Origin: Bin80 sp965219915
GTDB lineage: Bacteria; Bacteroidota; Rhodothermia; Rhodothermales; Bin80
Reading direction: 5' to 3'
NCBI GenBank assembly: GCA_965219915.1
Contig: OZ244794.1
Span: forward strand, 3,286,001 to 3,350,000
Length of the DNA: 64,000 bases
Both the position numbers and the translations under genes were made by a program. The notes under the pieces were generated by a model. That model searched no databases. It worked only from the letters and a program-made list of their open reading frames with translations, and was not told the DNA's origin. Below are positions 50,037 to 58,046 of this stretch, piece by piece; positions within the stretch are counted from its first letter, which is position 1, and the number at the start of each line of letters is the position of its first letter.

Positions 50037-51002
50037 ATGCACGCGATCGGCATTGATCTGGGGGGGACAAACATTAAAGCCGCTTTGGTCCATAACGCAT
50101 TCGGCCTGATTAACACGAATTCAGTCCCCACCGAAGCTGAACAGGGTAAAGAACATGTACTGGATCAAATATCTCTGGCCGTAAAACCTTTCCTCAAACG
50201 CGCAAATCGCATACTCGGCATAGGAATCGGTGCTCCTGGGACAATTGACCTCGAGAGAAAATCGTTAATTCATCCGCCAAATATGCCCGGATGGGGTATC
50301 GTTGACCTGAGATCAGTCCTAAGAAAACGTTTAGGTAAACGCCTCAGTATTTTTGTTGAGAATGATGCCAACGCGGCCGCCCTCGGATCCAGCCGCTACG
50401 GGGCAGCACGGAACTATGATCATTTTATCATGATCACGCTCGGTACTGGTGTCGGCGGCGCCATCGTATTCAATAATCGAATCTTTCGAGGTGAAACCGG
50501 GGCAGCCGGAGAAATAGGGCATATGTCCATCAATTATGATGGCCCACCGGATATGACCGGTGTAAATGGAGCTATTGAGGCATACCTTGGGCAGCGGTTC
50601 CTGACCGGTCACGCACGCGAGTTTCTAGGAAAACACCTCACGAGTTCATTGCATACAGCTCCGGGACTGTCGCATCTCACGCCCGCCACAATTGCTGGAG
50701 CAGCTATGAATGGGGACCCCGCTGCCATCGAAATCCTCAGGTGGGCCGGCCGAAAATTGGGCTGCGTATTGGGGGGCGTTATTAACCTTCTTGACATACG
50801 CACTATTGTCATAGGCGGCGGTGTGTCCAACGCAGGTGACCTGCTTTTGACGCCGGTACGAGAGGTGATTGCTTCGTACATAAAACCTGGCATGCGCGAA
50901 AGCGTTGTTGTAGTTCAGGAAACGCTCGGAAACGAGGCCGGTATGCTTGGTGCTGCCAGTCTTGTATTCGATCAGATTGATGACAATAACCGCAAACGGT
51001 GA
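50037..51002 (+). CDS. ROK-family sugar kinase lacking zinc-binding cysteines
   Basis: A 321-residue ROK kinase, most like glucokinase. The ATP phosphate loop IGIDLGGTNIKAAL is at 4-17, the catalytic aspartate is Asp110 in FVENDANAAALG, and the second phosphate motif is ITLGTGVGGAIV at about 133-144. The sugar-site His162 in GEIGHMSIN is kept. The following zinc site, normally CxCGxxGCxE, reads DMTGVNGAIE here, so all three cysteines are missing while the final Glu remains. The fold may be zinc-independent or the enzyme may have altered stability or substrate. The lptD-like gene overlaps its 3' end by 23 bp. Confidence 0.9.
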   Translation: MHAIGIDLGGTNIKAALVHNAFGLINTNSVPTEAEQGKEHVLDQISLAVKPFLKRANRILGIGIGAPGTIDLERKSLIHPPNMPGWGIVDLRSVLRKRLGKRLSIFVENDANAAALGSSRYGAARNYDHFIMITLGTGVGGAIVFNNRIFRGETGAAGEIGHMSINYDGPPDMTGVNGAIEAYLGQRFLTGHAREFLGKHLTSSLHTAPGLSHLTPATIAGAAMNGDPAAIEILRWAGRKLGCVLGGVINLLDIRTIVIGGGVSNAGDLLLTPVREVIASYIKPGMRESVVVVQETLGNEAGMLGAASLVFDQIDDNNRKR

Positions 51003-53658
51003 GGTTGTTTTAGGACAATTATTCCGCTTTGTCGCTGTTAGTCTACTGCTTTTTCCCCAGATTACCTGGGCACAGGAAGCTGGCTCACCCACTTCTCCGA
51101 TAGAATTCAGCGCCCGGGACTCCCTGGTACTGCATTTTGACTCAGGGTCGGGAGATTTTGGCACACTTACCGGTAATGCCAGCGTTTCCTATGAGGGCAT
51201 TCGGCTCACCGCCCACTCCATTAACTTACTCCTGGACAAAGACGAGCTTGTTGCGCATGGGCTTGCCACAGATTCGGGCTTCGTCGGCGCACCCGTATAC
51301 TCCGAGGGTACCGAAACGTTAAGTGGATCACGACTGGCTTACAATATCGCTACCCGCCGTGGACGTTTAATGGAAGCAAGAACGCAGTTTGAAGAGGGCT
51401 TTATACAAGCCGGAATAGCAAAAGTACGAGAGGACAGTACGATCTTTATCAAAGACGGCCTCTACACTACCTGCAATTGCGGACCGGATGAGACCCCATC
51501 CTATTCACTCCGTGCCCGCAGAATGAAGGTCGTTGATCAGAAATGGGTCTATACCGGCCCCATTCAGCTCTTCATTTTTAATATCCCGACGCCTGTGTGG
51601 CTTCCCTTTGGCTTTCTGCCCTACCAAGAGGGGCGCAGAAGCGGGCTGCTAGCCCCCGAATATGGAGAAGATGAGCGGGGGTTTTTCCTGCGCAATTGGG
51701 GGTGGTATTTTGCCATGAATAATTATATGGATGCACAAATCCGATTTGGTCTTTGGACCAAGGGAAGCTGGCAGGTTAACCCGGCTTTTCGTTACAATCG
51801 GCGGGACCGTTTCAGTGGAAATCTAAACGTCGATTTTCTTCACGAGCGAAGTGGTGAGCGTGACGATCCAGATCTGGTCAAGCGAAACAACCTGAGTTTT
51901 CGGTGGACTCATAACCAGACCTTCTCGCCAAAGTCACGCCTGAGTGCAAACGTGAATCTCACTTCCAGCACATACTTGCGCACAGTTTCGTATCAGTACG
52001 ACGACAATGTCAGACAGTCTATAGGTTCCTCTGTCCAATTCAATCGTACATTCCGCGGAAGTAGATCCATTTCCTTGAGCATGCGACAGCAACAGGTAAT
52101 ATCTACCGGTAGCGTCAATTTGTCTCTGCCACAGTTTTCTTTTTCTCAAGGAACCAGTGCCCCGTTCAAGCGCGAAAACAGCAGCGGGCAGAATCAGCGC
52201 TGGTACGAGCGACTCCAGTACAGTGTATCGTCACGCGTTAACAACAGATATGAATTTCGACCAATCTCAGACGAGGAGTTGATTGCAAATGGCGACACGT
52301 TAGCCGATGGGCGACCGGTTGATCACTCATGGTTCGAGGCGTTGCTTGATGGAGATAAGTACCAGTCTGCCACTGGCAGGAGAGACGGTCGGATTCGTTT
52401 TGCTGCCACCCACCGCATACCTATCTCTGCTCCGTTTGCAATCCGCCGGATACCCCTATTAGGGCAGGTTCGTCTGAATTTATCGCCCAACGCGAATTAC
52501 ACCGAAGACTGGTTCATCACTTCTGAGCGCCAAACGCTCTTGGCGGACGGTACAACCGAAAGAAAAACAGAGCAAGGTTTTTTTGCGCTAAGGCAGTTCA
52601 ATACGGGAGCGTCTGCCAACACGACAATCTACGGGCTCTTTCCTGTCAGACTTGGACAATACCAAGGGTTAAGGCACACATTGCGACCCAATATCGGGTT
52701 TTCATATCGGCCGGATTTTTCTGGCAATACTTGGGGATACACACGTCCTCTACTAGATGAGGCTGGCCTTCCTGTTGTGGATACGTTGGCGGCTGGACCG
52801 ATCCCCCGCCGCTACAACATTGTTACGGGCGTACAGCATGGCGTCCAGAAAGCGATCAATTTTGGGGTCAACAACACATTTGAAACCAAACGGGTGAGCA
52901 TAGACTCAACCGGGGCCGATCAGAGTCAGGTTCTTCGGCTCTTCACGCTGAACGTGTCCAGCAGCTATAATTTTGCGGCGGATTCGCTCAGAATGGCCCC
53001 CATACGCATAAGTGCCCGCACCAATATTCTAGGCCAGTTCAACATTAATTTCAGCTCCACCCTTTCACCCTACAAACTGAGCCCTGACGGTCGTCGCATG
53101 GTGAACGAGTATGCGTTCTCACTTCGCGATCTGACGATTGCCCGGCTGACGCAACTGAGTGTACGCGGAAGTATGCAATTGCGTGGACGCATGCGAACCC
53201 GTACAACGGACATGCCTGCGGCCACCTCAAGCATGCCCCAGTTCGGCAATTCGGTTCCCCCTTTCGGAGCAGGGATCAACAATCAGTTTTCTCAAACCAG
53301 CGGGGCTGGGGGATTCGAAAACTGGTCACTAAACCTAAGTTTTGTCTATCAAATTACTCGACCTCAATTGGTCCTCCGCCGTTCGGCTACTGTAAACACG
53401 GGCTTCAATTTCAGTTTAACCCCAACTTGGCGTGTTCGAGGCCAAACAGGCTATGACTTTGAGCGAAAACAAATCGTCACCACGACGCTCAATATATCGA
53501 AGGAGTTTGAGTGCTGGAACATGGCTTTTCGTTGGATCCCATTCGGGGCTTACCAGTCATGGGGATTTAATTTGCACGTGAAGAGCGGGCGCTTGGCGGA
53601 ATTTCTGCGTTTCCAGCAACCACGTGCAGAACGTAACCGGAGATTTCGGGGGATCTGA
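50980..53658 (+). CDS. lptD: LptD-like LPS-assembly outer-membrane protein
   Basis: An 892-residue outer-membrane protein that inserts lipopolysaccharide into the outer leaflet. From the chosen start (MTITANGEVVLGQLFRF) a signal peptide ends WAQ at about residue 32. The N-terminal OstA/LptA-like jellyroll (about 60-220) has GNASVSYEGIRLTAHSINLLL, LSGSRLAYNIATRRGRL and a Cys pair in YTTCNCGPDETP. The barrel follows, with the LptD-typical WLPFGFLPYQEGRRSGLLAPEYG junction, then alternating strands to the end. An upstream ATG at 50947 is possible, but the signal peptide fits 50980 better. It overlaps the ROK gene by 23 bp. Confidence 0.88.
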   Translation: MTITANGEVVLGQLFRFVAVSLLLFPQITWAQEAGSPTSPIEFSARDSLVLHFDSGSGDFGTLTGNASVSYEGIRLTAHSINLLLDKDELVAHGLATDSGFVGAPVYSEGTETLSGSRLAYNIATRRGRLMEARTQFEEGFIQAGIAKVREDSTIFIKDGLYTTCNCGPDETPSYSLRARRMKVVDQKWVYTGPIQLFIFNIPTPVWLPFGFLPYQEGRRSGLLAPEYGEDERGFFLRNWGWYFAMNNYMDAQIRFGLWTKGSWQVNPAFRYNRRDRFSGNLNVDFLHERSGERDDPDLVKRNNLSFRWTHNQTFSPKSRLSANVNLTSSTYLRTVSYQYDDNVRQSIGSSVQFNRTFRGSRSISLSMRQQQVISTGSVNLSLPQFSFSQGTSAPFKRENSSGQNQRWYERLQYSVSSRVNNRYEFRPISDEELIANGDTLADGRPVDHSWFEALLDGDKYQSATGRRDGRIRFAATHRIPISAPFAIRRIPLLGQVRLNLSPNANYTEDWFITSERQTLLADGTTERKTEQGFFALRQFNTGASANTTIYGLFPVRLGQYQGLRHTLRPNIGFSYRPDFSGNTWGYTRPLLDEAGLPVVDTLAAGPIPRRYNIVTGVQHGVQKAINFGVNNTFETKRVSIDSTGADQSQVLRLFTLNVSSSYNFAADSLRMAPIRISARTNILGQFNINFSSTLSPYKLSPDGRRMVNEYAFSLRDLTIARLTQLSVRGSMQLRGRMRTRTTDMPAATSSMPQFGNSVPPFGAGINNQFSQTSGAGGFENWSLNLSFVYQITRPQLVLRRSATVNTGFNFSLTPTWRVRGQTGYDFERKQIVTTTLNISKEFECWNMAFRWIPFGAYQSWGFNLHVKSGRLAEFLRFQQPRAERNRRFRGI

Positions 53659-53688
53659 GATTGGTGGGGATACGTATGGGAACCTTCA

Positions 53689-53707
53689 GAGGGCATGTGA
53701 AGCCCTC
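53689..53707. terminator. Bidirectional terminator candidate between lptD and GNAT gene
   Basis: GAGGGC-ATGTGAA-GCCCTC is a perfect six-pair GC-rich hairpin in the 47-bp gap between convergent genes, 30 bp past the lptD stop and touching the GNAT stop codon. No long T-run follows on either side, so efficiency is uncertain. Confidence 0.4.
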
Positions 53708-54116
53708 AACCTGACTTGACAGCCCATACGTCATCGACCGCTTTTAACCCCGCATGCTTGTGAAAGCGGCCCAATGTGCTTCTAAGCACGAGTTCCGTGC
53801 CCTTACAGTGATCCTGCACACTTTTCATCAGTTGCTTACCTATACCCAAACCCTGAACATCAGGCTCCACAGCCAGATCGCAAAGATAACTGTACATCAC
53901 TCCATCCGTCAGGACCCGGGCTATACCCAAAAGACGGGTTCCTTTCCATGCTGTGAGTACCAAAGATGCACGCTCAAACATGGTCCATAGACGCTCCGGG
54001 TTTGAAACCGGACGATGCAGCGGGGCCCGACGATAGAGAATGCGAATCAGTTGGGGCGTGAGATCTTCCAGGCCCTCCCTAATCTCAACCGTGTCTATAG
54101 TCTGCGATTCCTTCAT
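53706..54116 (-). CDS. GNAT-family N-acetyltransferase
   Basis: A 136-residue acetyltransferase of the GNAT fold. The acetyl-CoA pyrophosphate loop is VEPDVQGLGIGKQLM (about 88-102), preceded by strand 4 SYLCDLAVEP and followed by helix MKSVQDHC. The N-terminal part (TVEIREGLEDLTPQLIRILYRRA) is short. The substrate cannot be read from the sequence. The start at 54116 (MKESQTIDT) is chosen; an extension to 54197 would run into the sucC gene. It lies 19 bp after sucC on the same strand and is probably co-transcribed. Confidence 0.85.
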   Translation of the reverse strand: MKESQTIDTVEIREGLEDLTPQLIRILYRRAPLHRPVSNPERLWTMFERASLVLTAWKGTRLLGIARVLTDGVMYSYLCDLAVEPDVQGLGIGKQLMKSVQDHCKGTELVLRSTLGRFHKHAGLKAVDDVWAVKSG

Positions 54117-54135
54117 AAATACTACACCATCATTT

Positions 54136-55308
54136 CTATGCCGCCAACGCCAAACGTACCTTGTCTGCTGCCTGCTCAAATAATACAGCAGATTCAAGTT
54201 CGATCCCGCTTTCGTTCAATACTCGTTGTCCTTCCACAGCATTCGTCCCCTGTAGCCGCACAATCAGCGGAACGCTTATTCCAACGTTGCGTGCAGCCTC
54301 TACGACGCCCCGGGCAACCCGATCGCAGCGAACAATACCGCCAAATATATTCACCAGCACCGCGCGAACGTTTGAATCCTTCAGAATGATGCGGAATCCG
54401 GCCTCAACGGTTTCTGCACTTGCAGTACCCCCGACATCCAGGAAGTTAGCAGGGTTGCCCCCGGCTAGTTTGATGATATCCATAGTCGCCATAGCCAACC
54501 CCGCCCCATTTACCATACATCCAACATTTCCATCAAGCTTAACATAGTTCAAATTGGATGCGTGCGCCTCAACTTCCAAGGGATCCTCTTCGTGCAAATC
54601 CCTGAGTGCTGCCAGGTCTCTGTGTCGATACAAAGCATTATCATCCAAATTGAGCTTTGCATCAATCGCAACCACACGACCATCTTTGGTAAGTACGAGC
54701 GGGTTAATCTCAGCCAAGGACGCGTCGACTCCCATGTATGCAGCAAAGAGTGAGGTAATAAAGCTAGTGGCCTGCCTTGCAGTTTTGCCCTCAAACCCGA
54801 GCCCGTAGGCTAGTTGTCGGGCTAGAAATCCTTGCAAACCAAGTCCCTGGTCCGCCCACACTTTGAGAATCTTGTCTGGTGTTTCAGCAGCTACTTTTTC
54901 TATTTCCACACCACCTTCTGTTGAGGCCATCACTACGTGTTGGCTGCGGGCCCGGTCAAGGGTTACCCCTATATAGTACTCCTTTGCAATATCAACGGCA
55001 GGAGCGATCAGAACTTTGCGCACCAGTTGTCCTTCTGAGCCGGTTTGATGCGTAACCAAATTCATGCCAAGTATTTTCTCGGCTAAGTCCGCCACCTCAT
55101 CCAAGCCATGCGCCAGCTTTACTCCACCGCCCTTGCCACGTCCACCCGCGTGAATCTGGGCTTTGACTACAAACAACTCCCCGTGAACGGGTACCATGCC
55201 CTGGGCAACCTCGACCGCCTCGGCGACCGTGGAGGCAACTTCACCAGGCTGCATAGCCACACCATATTCTTCAAGTATTTCCTTAGCCTGATATTCGTGA
55301 ACCTTCAT
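54136..55308 (-). CDS. sucC: Succinyl-CoA synthetase beta subunit
   Basis: A 390-residue ATP-grasp subunit of succinate-CoA ligase in the TCA cycle. The start at 55308 (MKVHEYQAKEILEEYGV) is the standard N-terminus; upstream residues to 55356 are not family-like. Visible are AQIHAGGRGKGGGVKLA (nucleotide site), AEINPLVLTKDGRVVAIDAKLNLDDNAL, the DGNVGCMVNGAGLAMATMD loop and FLDVGGTASAETVEAGF. Length is normal. The alpha-subunit gene sucD is not adjacent, so the two subunits are encoded apart. Confidence 0.97.
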   Translation of the reverse strand: MKVHEYQAKEILEEYGVAMQPGEVASTVAEAVEVAQGMVPVHGELFVVKAQIHAGGRGKGGGVKLAHGLDEVADLAEKILGMNLVTHQTGSEGQLVRKVLIAPAVDIAKEYYIGVTLDRARSQHVVMASTEGGVEIEKVAAETPDKILKVWADQGLGLQGFLARQLAYGLGFEGKTARQATSFITSLFAAYMGVDASLAEINPLVLTKDGRVVAIDAKLNLDDNALYRHRDLAALRDLHEEDPLEVEAHASNLNYVKLDGNVGCMVNGAGLAMATMDIIKLAGGNPANFLDVGGTASAETVEAGFRIILKDSNVRAVLVNIFGGIVRCDRVARGVVEAARNVGISVPLIVRLQGTNAVEGQRVLNESGIELESAVLFEQAADKVRLALAA

Positions 55309-55385
55309 ATAATTAAGAACGATAATGACGGGGACAGGTACATACTTGTTCTCCAATTGTTCAAACCCTACCAGGTGAACGCGGA

Positions 55386-56468
55386 ATGATCTTGACCACT
55401 ATGGATCGACATATCACGGGGCGAATATTGGGGACGTATGTGTTTCTGGTCCTGGTCCTGGTCATTTTCTTTGTGTTACTTCACTATTTGGAGTACATCG
55501 ATGATTTTTTGGATCGAAATGCTCCAATGCGGAAAATCTATTTCGAGTACTACCCCAGTTTTGTCCCGGACATTGTCCGGCAGGTTTCGCCCCTTGCACT
55601 TTTTCTTGCTGCAATCTTCACTACTGGCCGTCTGGCTCAGTCATTCCAGATCGTTGCACTGCAGACCAGTGGCGTAGCGCTGCAACGCTTCATGGTCCCC
55701 TATTGCCTGATTGGGGTATTTGTGAGTGTGCTCATGTTTTTTGCAGGGGGATGGATTGTACCAAACACTAACCAGACCGTCTTATCCTACGACGAGATCT
55801 ATATAAATACCAGGACACAACAGCTCTATGTTAGCGAAATTCATCGACGCAACGACCCCACCAGTGTAGTTACTGTAGGATACTTTGACCGTCGAACCAA
55901 CACAGCCCACAGGGTTCAGTTGCAACGATTCAGCACTGACGGTACGCTTACGGAGCGCGTGGATGGTCAGCAAATGGTTTGGAAGGACTCTCTATGGCAT
56001 TTTTCATATGCCGTCATCCGAACATTTAACGATGGATATGAGAGCCGTCAAATAGTCGCTCCTCTGGACACAGTTCTTCTCGTATTTCCCCGGGATCTAG
56101 CCCGCAGACAAAGGGACATCGAGTCAATGACAATTCCCGTCGCTACTGGTTACGTGGATGCCTTGCGGCGCAGTGGAGTGGGGGATACAGGTCGCGCCAT
56201 GATTGGATACTACTCCAAGTTCGCCTACCCCATAGCAAACCTGATTGTCATGCTCATTGCGCTTCCACTAGCCTGTAGGCGTAGACGCGGAGGGCAAGCA
56301 GTACAAATTGGAATCGCGCTATTGATCGCGTTTGTCTACCTCGCTGCACAAAAACTTATTGAACCGTTCGGATACACGGAGGAATTGAACCCACTCTTGG
56401 CTACCATACTTCCACATGCCATGTTCATGTGCGGTGCAATAGTAGCGTTAGTCGCTACTCGAAAGTAG
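55386..56468 (+). CDS. lptG: LptF/LptG-family LPS export permease
   Basis: A 360-residue permease of the YjgP/YjgQ (LptF/G) family, which with LptB extracts lipopolysaccharide from the inner membrane. It has helices at about 12-32, 58-78, 98-120 and, after a periplasmic domain (130-260), three more at about 275-295, 305-323 and 335-356. The N-terminal MDRHITGRILGTYVFL and the QVSPLALFLAAIFTTGRLAQSFQIVALQTSGVAL segment are characteristic. The start may be 55386 or the second ATG at 55401. The gene is divergent from sucC and its stop abuts the stop of the convergent DUF3467 gene. lptD is 1.7 kb away. Confidence 0.88.
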   Translation: MILTTMDRHITGRILGTYVFLVLVLVIFFVLLHYLEYIDDFLDRNAPMRKIYFEYYPSFVPDIVRQVSPLALFLAAIFTTGRLAQSFQIVALQTSGVALQRFMVPYCLIGVFVSVLMFFAGGWIVPNTNQTVLSYDEIYINTRTQQLYVSEIHRRNDPTSVVTVGYFDRRTNTAHRVQLQRFSTDGTLTERVDGQQMVWKDSLWHFSYAVIRTFNDGYESRQIVAPLDTVLLVFPRDLARRQRDIESMTIPVATGYVDALRRSGVGDTGRAMIGYYSKFAYPIANLIVMLIALPLACRRRRGGQAVQIGIALLIAFVYLAAQKLIEPFGYTEELNPLLATILPHAMFMCGAIVALVATRK

Positions 56469-56822
56469 TTATGCCTCCCCTACCTGACCACCACCAAATT
56501 GAACGGACAAATGCTCCGGCACTGGACTGCCCGGAATCTCTCCGTTTGCGTGCTCAAATTTCTCAATATTCTGCCCCAGCGCGTGCAACATCCGTTTAGC
56601 ATGCCGTGGGGTGAGAATTATCCGGTTCTTGACCTTGGCTCTTGGAATTCCCGGCATCACAAGAATGAAATCCAGTACAAACTCCTCCGATGAATGTCCC
56701 ACCATGACCAGATTGGCATACTGACCGTCTGCAACGGCTTCACTCAACTCAATCTTTAGATCCGTGCTTTCTTGATCAGACTGCTGGGCAAAATCATCAA
56801 TTTCGTTAGTGTCCTCTGCCAT
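56469..56822 (-). CDS. DUF3467 family protein
   Basis: A 117-residue cytoplasmic protein matching DUF3467 of Bacteroidota and relatives. The acidic N-terminus (1-30) is variable; the conserved core runs from ADGQYANLVMVGHSSEEFVLDF (about 32-53) through PGIPRAKVKNRIILTPRHAKRMLHALGQNIEKFE (about 58-91). The function of the family is unknown. It lies 21 bp after the CBS-like gene on the same strand, and its stop codon touches that of the convergent lptG-like gene with no gap. Confidence 0.88.
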   Translation of the reverse strand: MAEDTNEIDDFAQQSDQESTDLKIELSEAVADGQYANLVMVGHSSEEFVLDFILVMPGIPRAKVKNRIILTPRHAKRMLHALGQNIEKFEHANGEIPGSPVPEHLSVQFGGGQVGEA

Positions 56823-56843
56823 GATAGCTTGATTTTCTGTGAA

Positions 56844-57830
56844 TCAGTTTAGGTTGTTGGCTTGCATCCAGCGATCATTGAAGGTCTTGCTCATGTATCT
56901 CATCCCCGAGTCGGGTAGCAGAACCAACGCCAGCGCATCTGGAGCAAGTTCTTGACCGTGTTTTTCGAGCCATTCAAGTGCGCCAGCCAATGCAAGACCA
57001 CTGGATGGTCCTACAAATATAGCCTCTTCTTTGACTAACCGCCGTGCCATATGCATGGCGTCCCTGTCGCTCACGCGTATATAGTCATCAACGAGGTCCA
57101 TGTGCATGTTTCCGGCCAAGTACTCTTTGCCCGCACCTTCAATCTGATGGCTGTATATCTCGTCAGGATCAATGATGCCCTCATGAAAATACTTATAGTA
57201 AGTGGACCCACAGGGATCAATACCAATTACACTGATCTTGGCATTTTGCTCCTTCAGGTATCTTGCACTTCCGGAGATTGTGCCACCCGTACTCGCCGTC
57301 GCAAAGAAGTGCGTAATCTGCCCTTGTGTCTGCTGCCAAATTTCCGGACCGGTAGTCTGGTAATGTGCATTCACGTTGGCTTCGTTGAAATACTGATTAA
57401 GGTAAATGCCACCCTGCTCTTCTGCGGCAATCTTCTCAGCTACGCTGTAATAAGAGCGCGGATCGTCGTGAGGGACATCCGTTGGACAAATCACCAATTC
57501 GGCCCCAAAGGCTCTGAGAAGGTCCCGTTTCTCCTGACTCACTTTCTCCGTCAGCGCGAAGATACACCGGTAGCCTCTCGCTCTTGCAGCCTGTGCAATA
57601 CCCACACCAGTATTCCCGCTTGTAGCCTCAATCAGTGTGCCGTTAGGCTTCAATTGACCGGACTTCTCCGCTGCCAAAATCATCGCAACACCAATCCGAT
57701 CCTTAACGGACCCTCCAGGATTAAAGCTCTCCAGTTTAACCAAAACCCTGCATGACAGACCTTCCGCCAATTGATTCAGTTGTACAACCGGGGTGTTGCC
57801 GATTGTATTTAAGATATCATTGTGCCACAT
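56844..57830 (-). CDS. PLP-dependent cysteine synthase/cystathionine beta-synthase core
   Basis: A 328-residue fold-type II PLP enzyme. Lys43 in NPGGSVKDRIG is the Schiff-base lysine, ATSGNTGVGIA (about 69-79) holds the substrate carboxylate, and STGGTISGSARYL binds the PLP phosphate. The segment TDVPHDDPRSYYSVAEKIA and the C-terminal LLPDSGMRYMSKTFNDRWM are closer to the catalytic core of cystathionine beta-synthase than to O-acetylserine sulfhydrylases, yet the regulatory CBS pair is absent. It could therefore make cysteine or cystathionine. It is followed by the DUF3467 gene. Confidence 0.9.
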   Translation of the reverse strand: MWHNDILNTIGNTPVVQLNQLAEGLSCRVLVKLESFNPGGSVKDRIGVAMILAAEKSGQLKPNGTLIEATSGNTGVGIAQAARARGYRCIFALTEKVSQEKRDLLRAFGAELVICPTDVPHDDPRSYYSVAEKIAAEEQGGIYLNQYFNEANVNAHYQTTGPEIWQQTQGQITHFFATASTGGTISGSARYLKEQNAKISVIGIDPCGSTYYKYFHEGIIDPDEIYSHQIEGAGKEYLAGNMHMDLVDDYIRVSDRDAMHMARRLVKEEAIFVGPSSGLALAGALEWLEKHGQELAPDALALVLLPDSGMRYMSKTFNDRWMQANNLN

Positions 57831-58046
57831 TTTAGCTTCGTCTGCTCGGTATTGAACGTGGAATTAAAACAAATGGTTACCAATCATGGCCAAAGCGACA
57901 TTTTGTCATCCAATATTCTGATTGGCGCAGTTTTTGCCAGTTTCTCTACTGAGCCTCCTTAAATTCCATTATGAATTACTGGTCTTGAATGCTATCCTCA
58001 TACAATCTGACTAGAAAATCATCCCCCACCAATCTCTAAGACAGAA

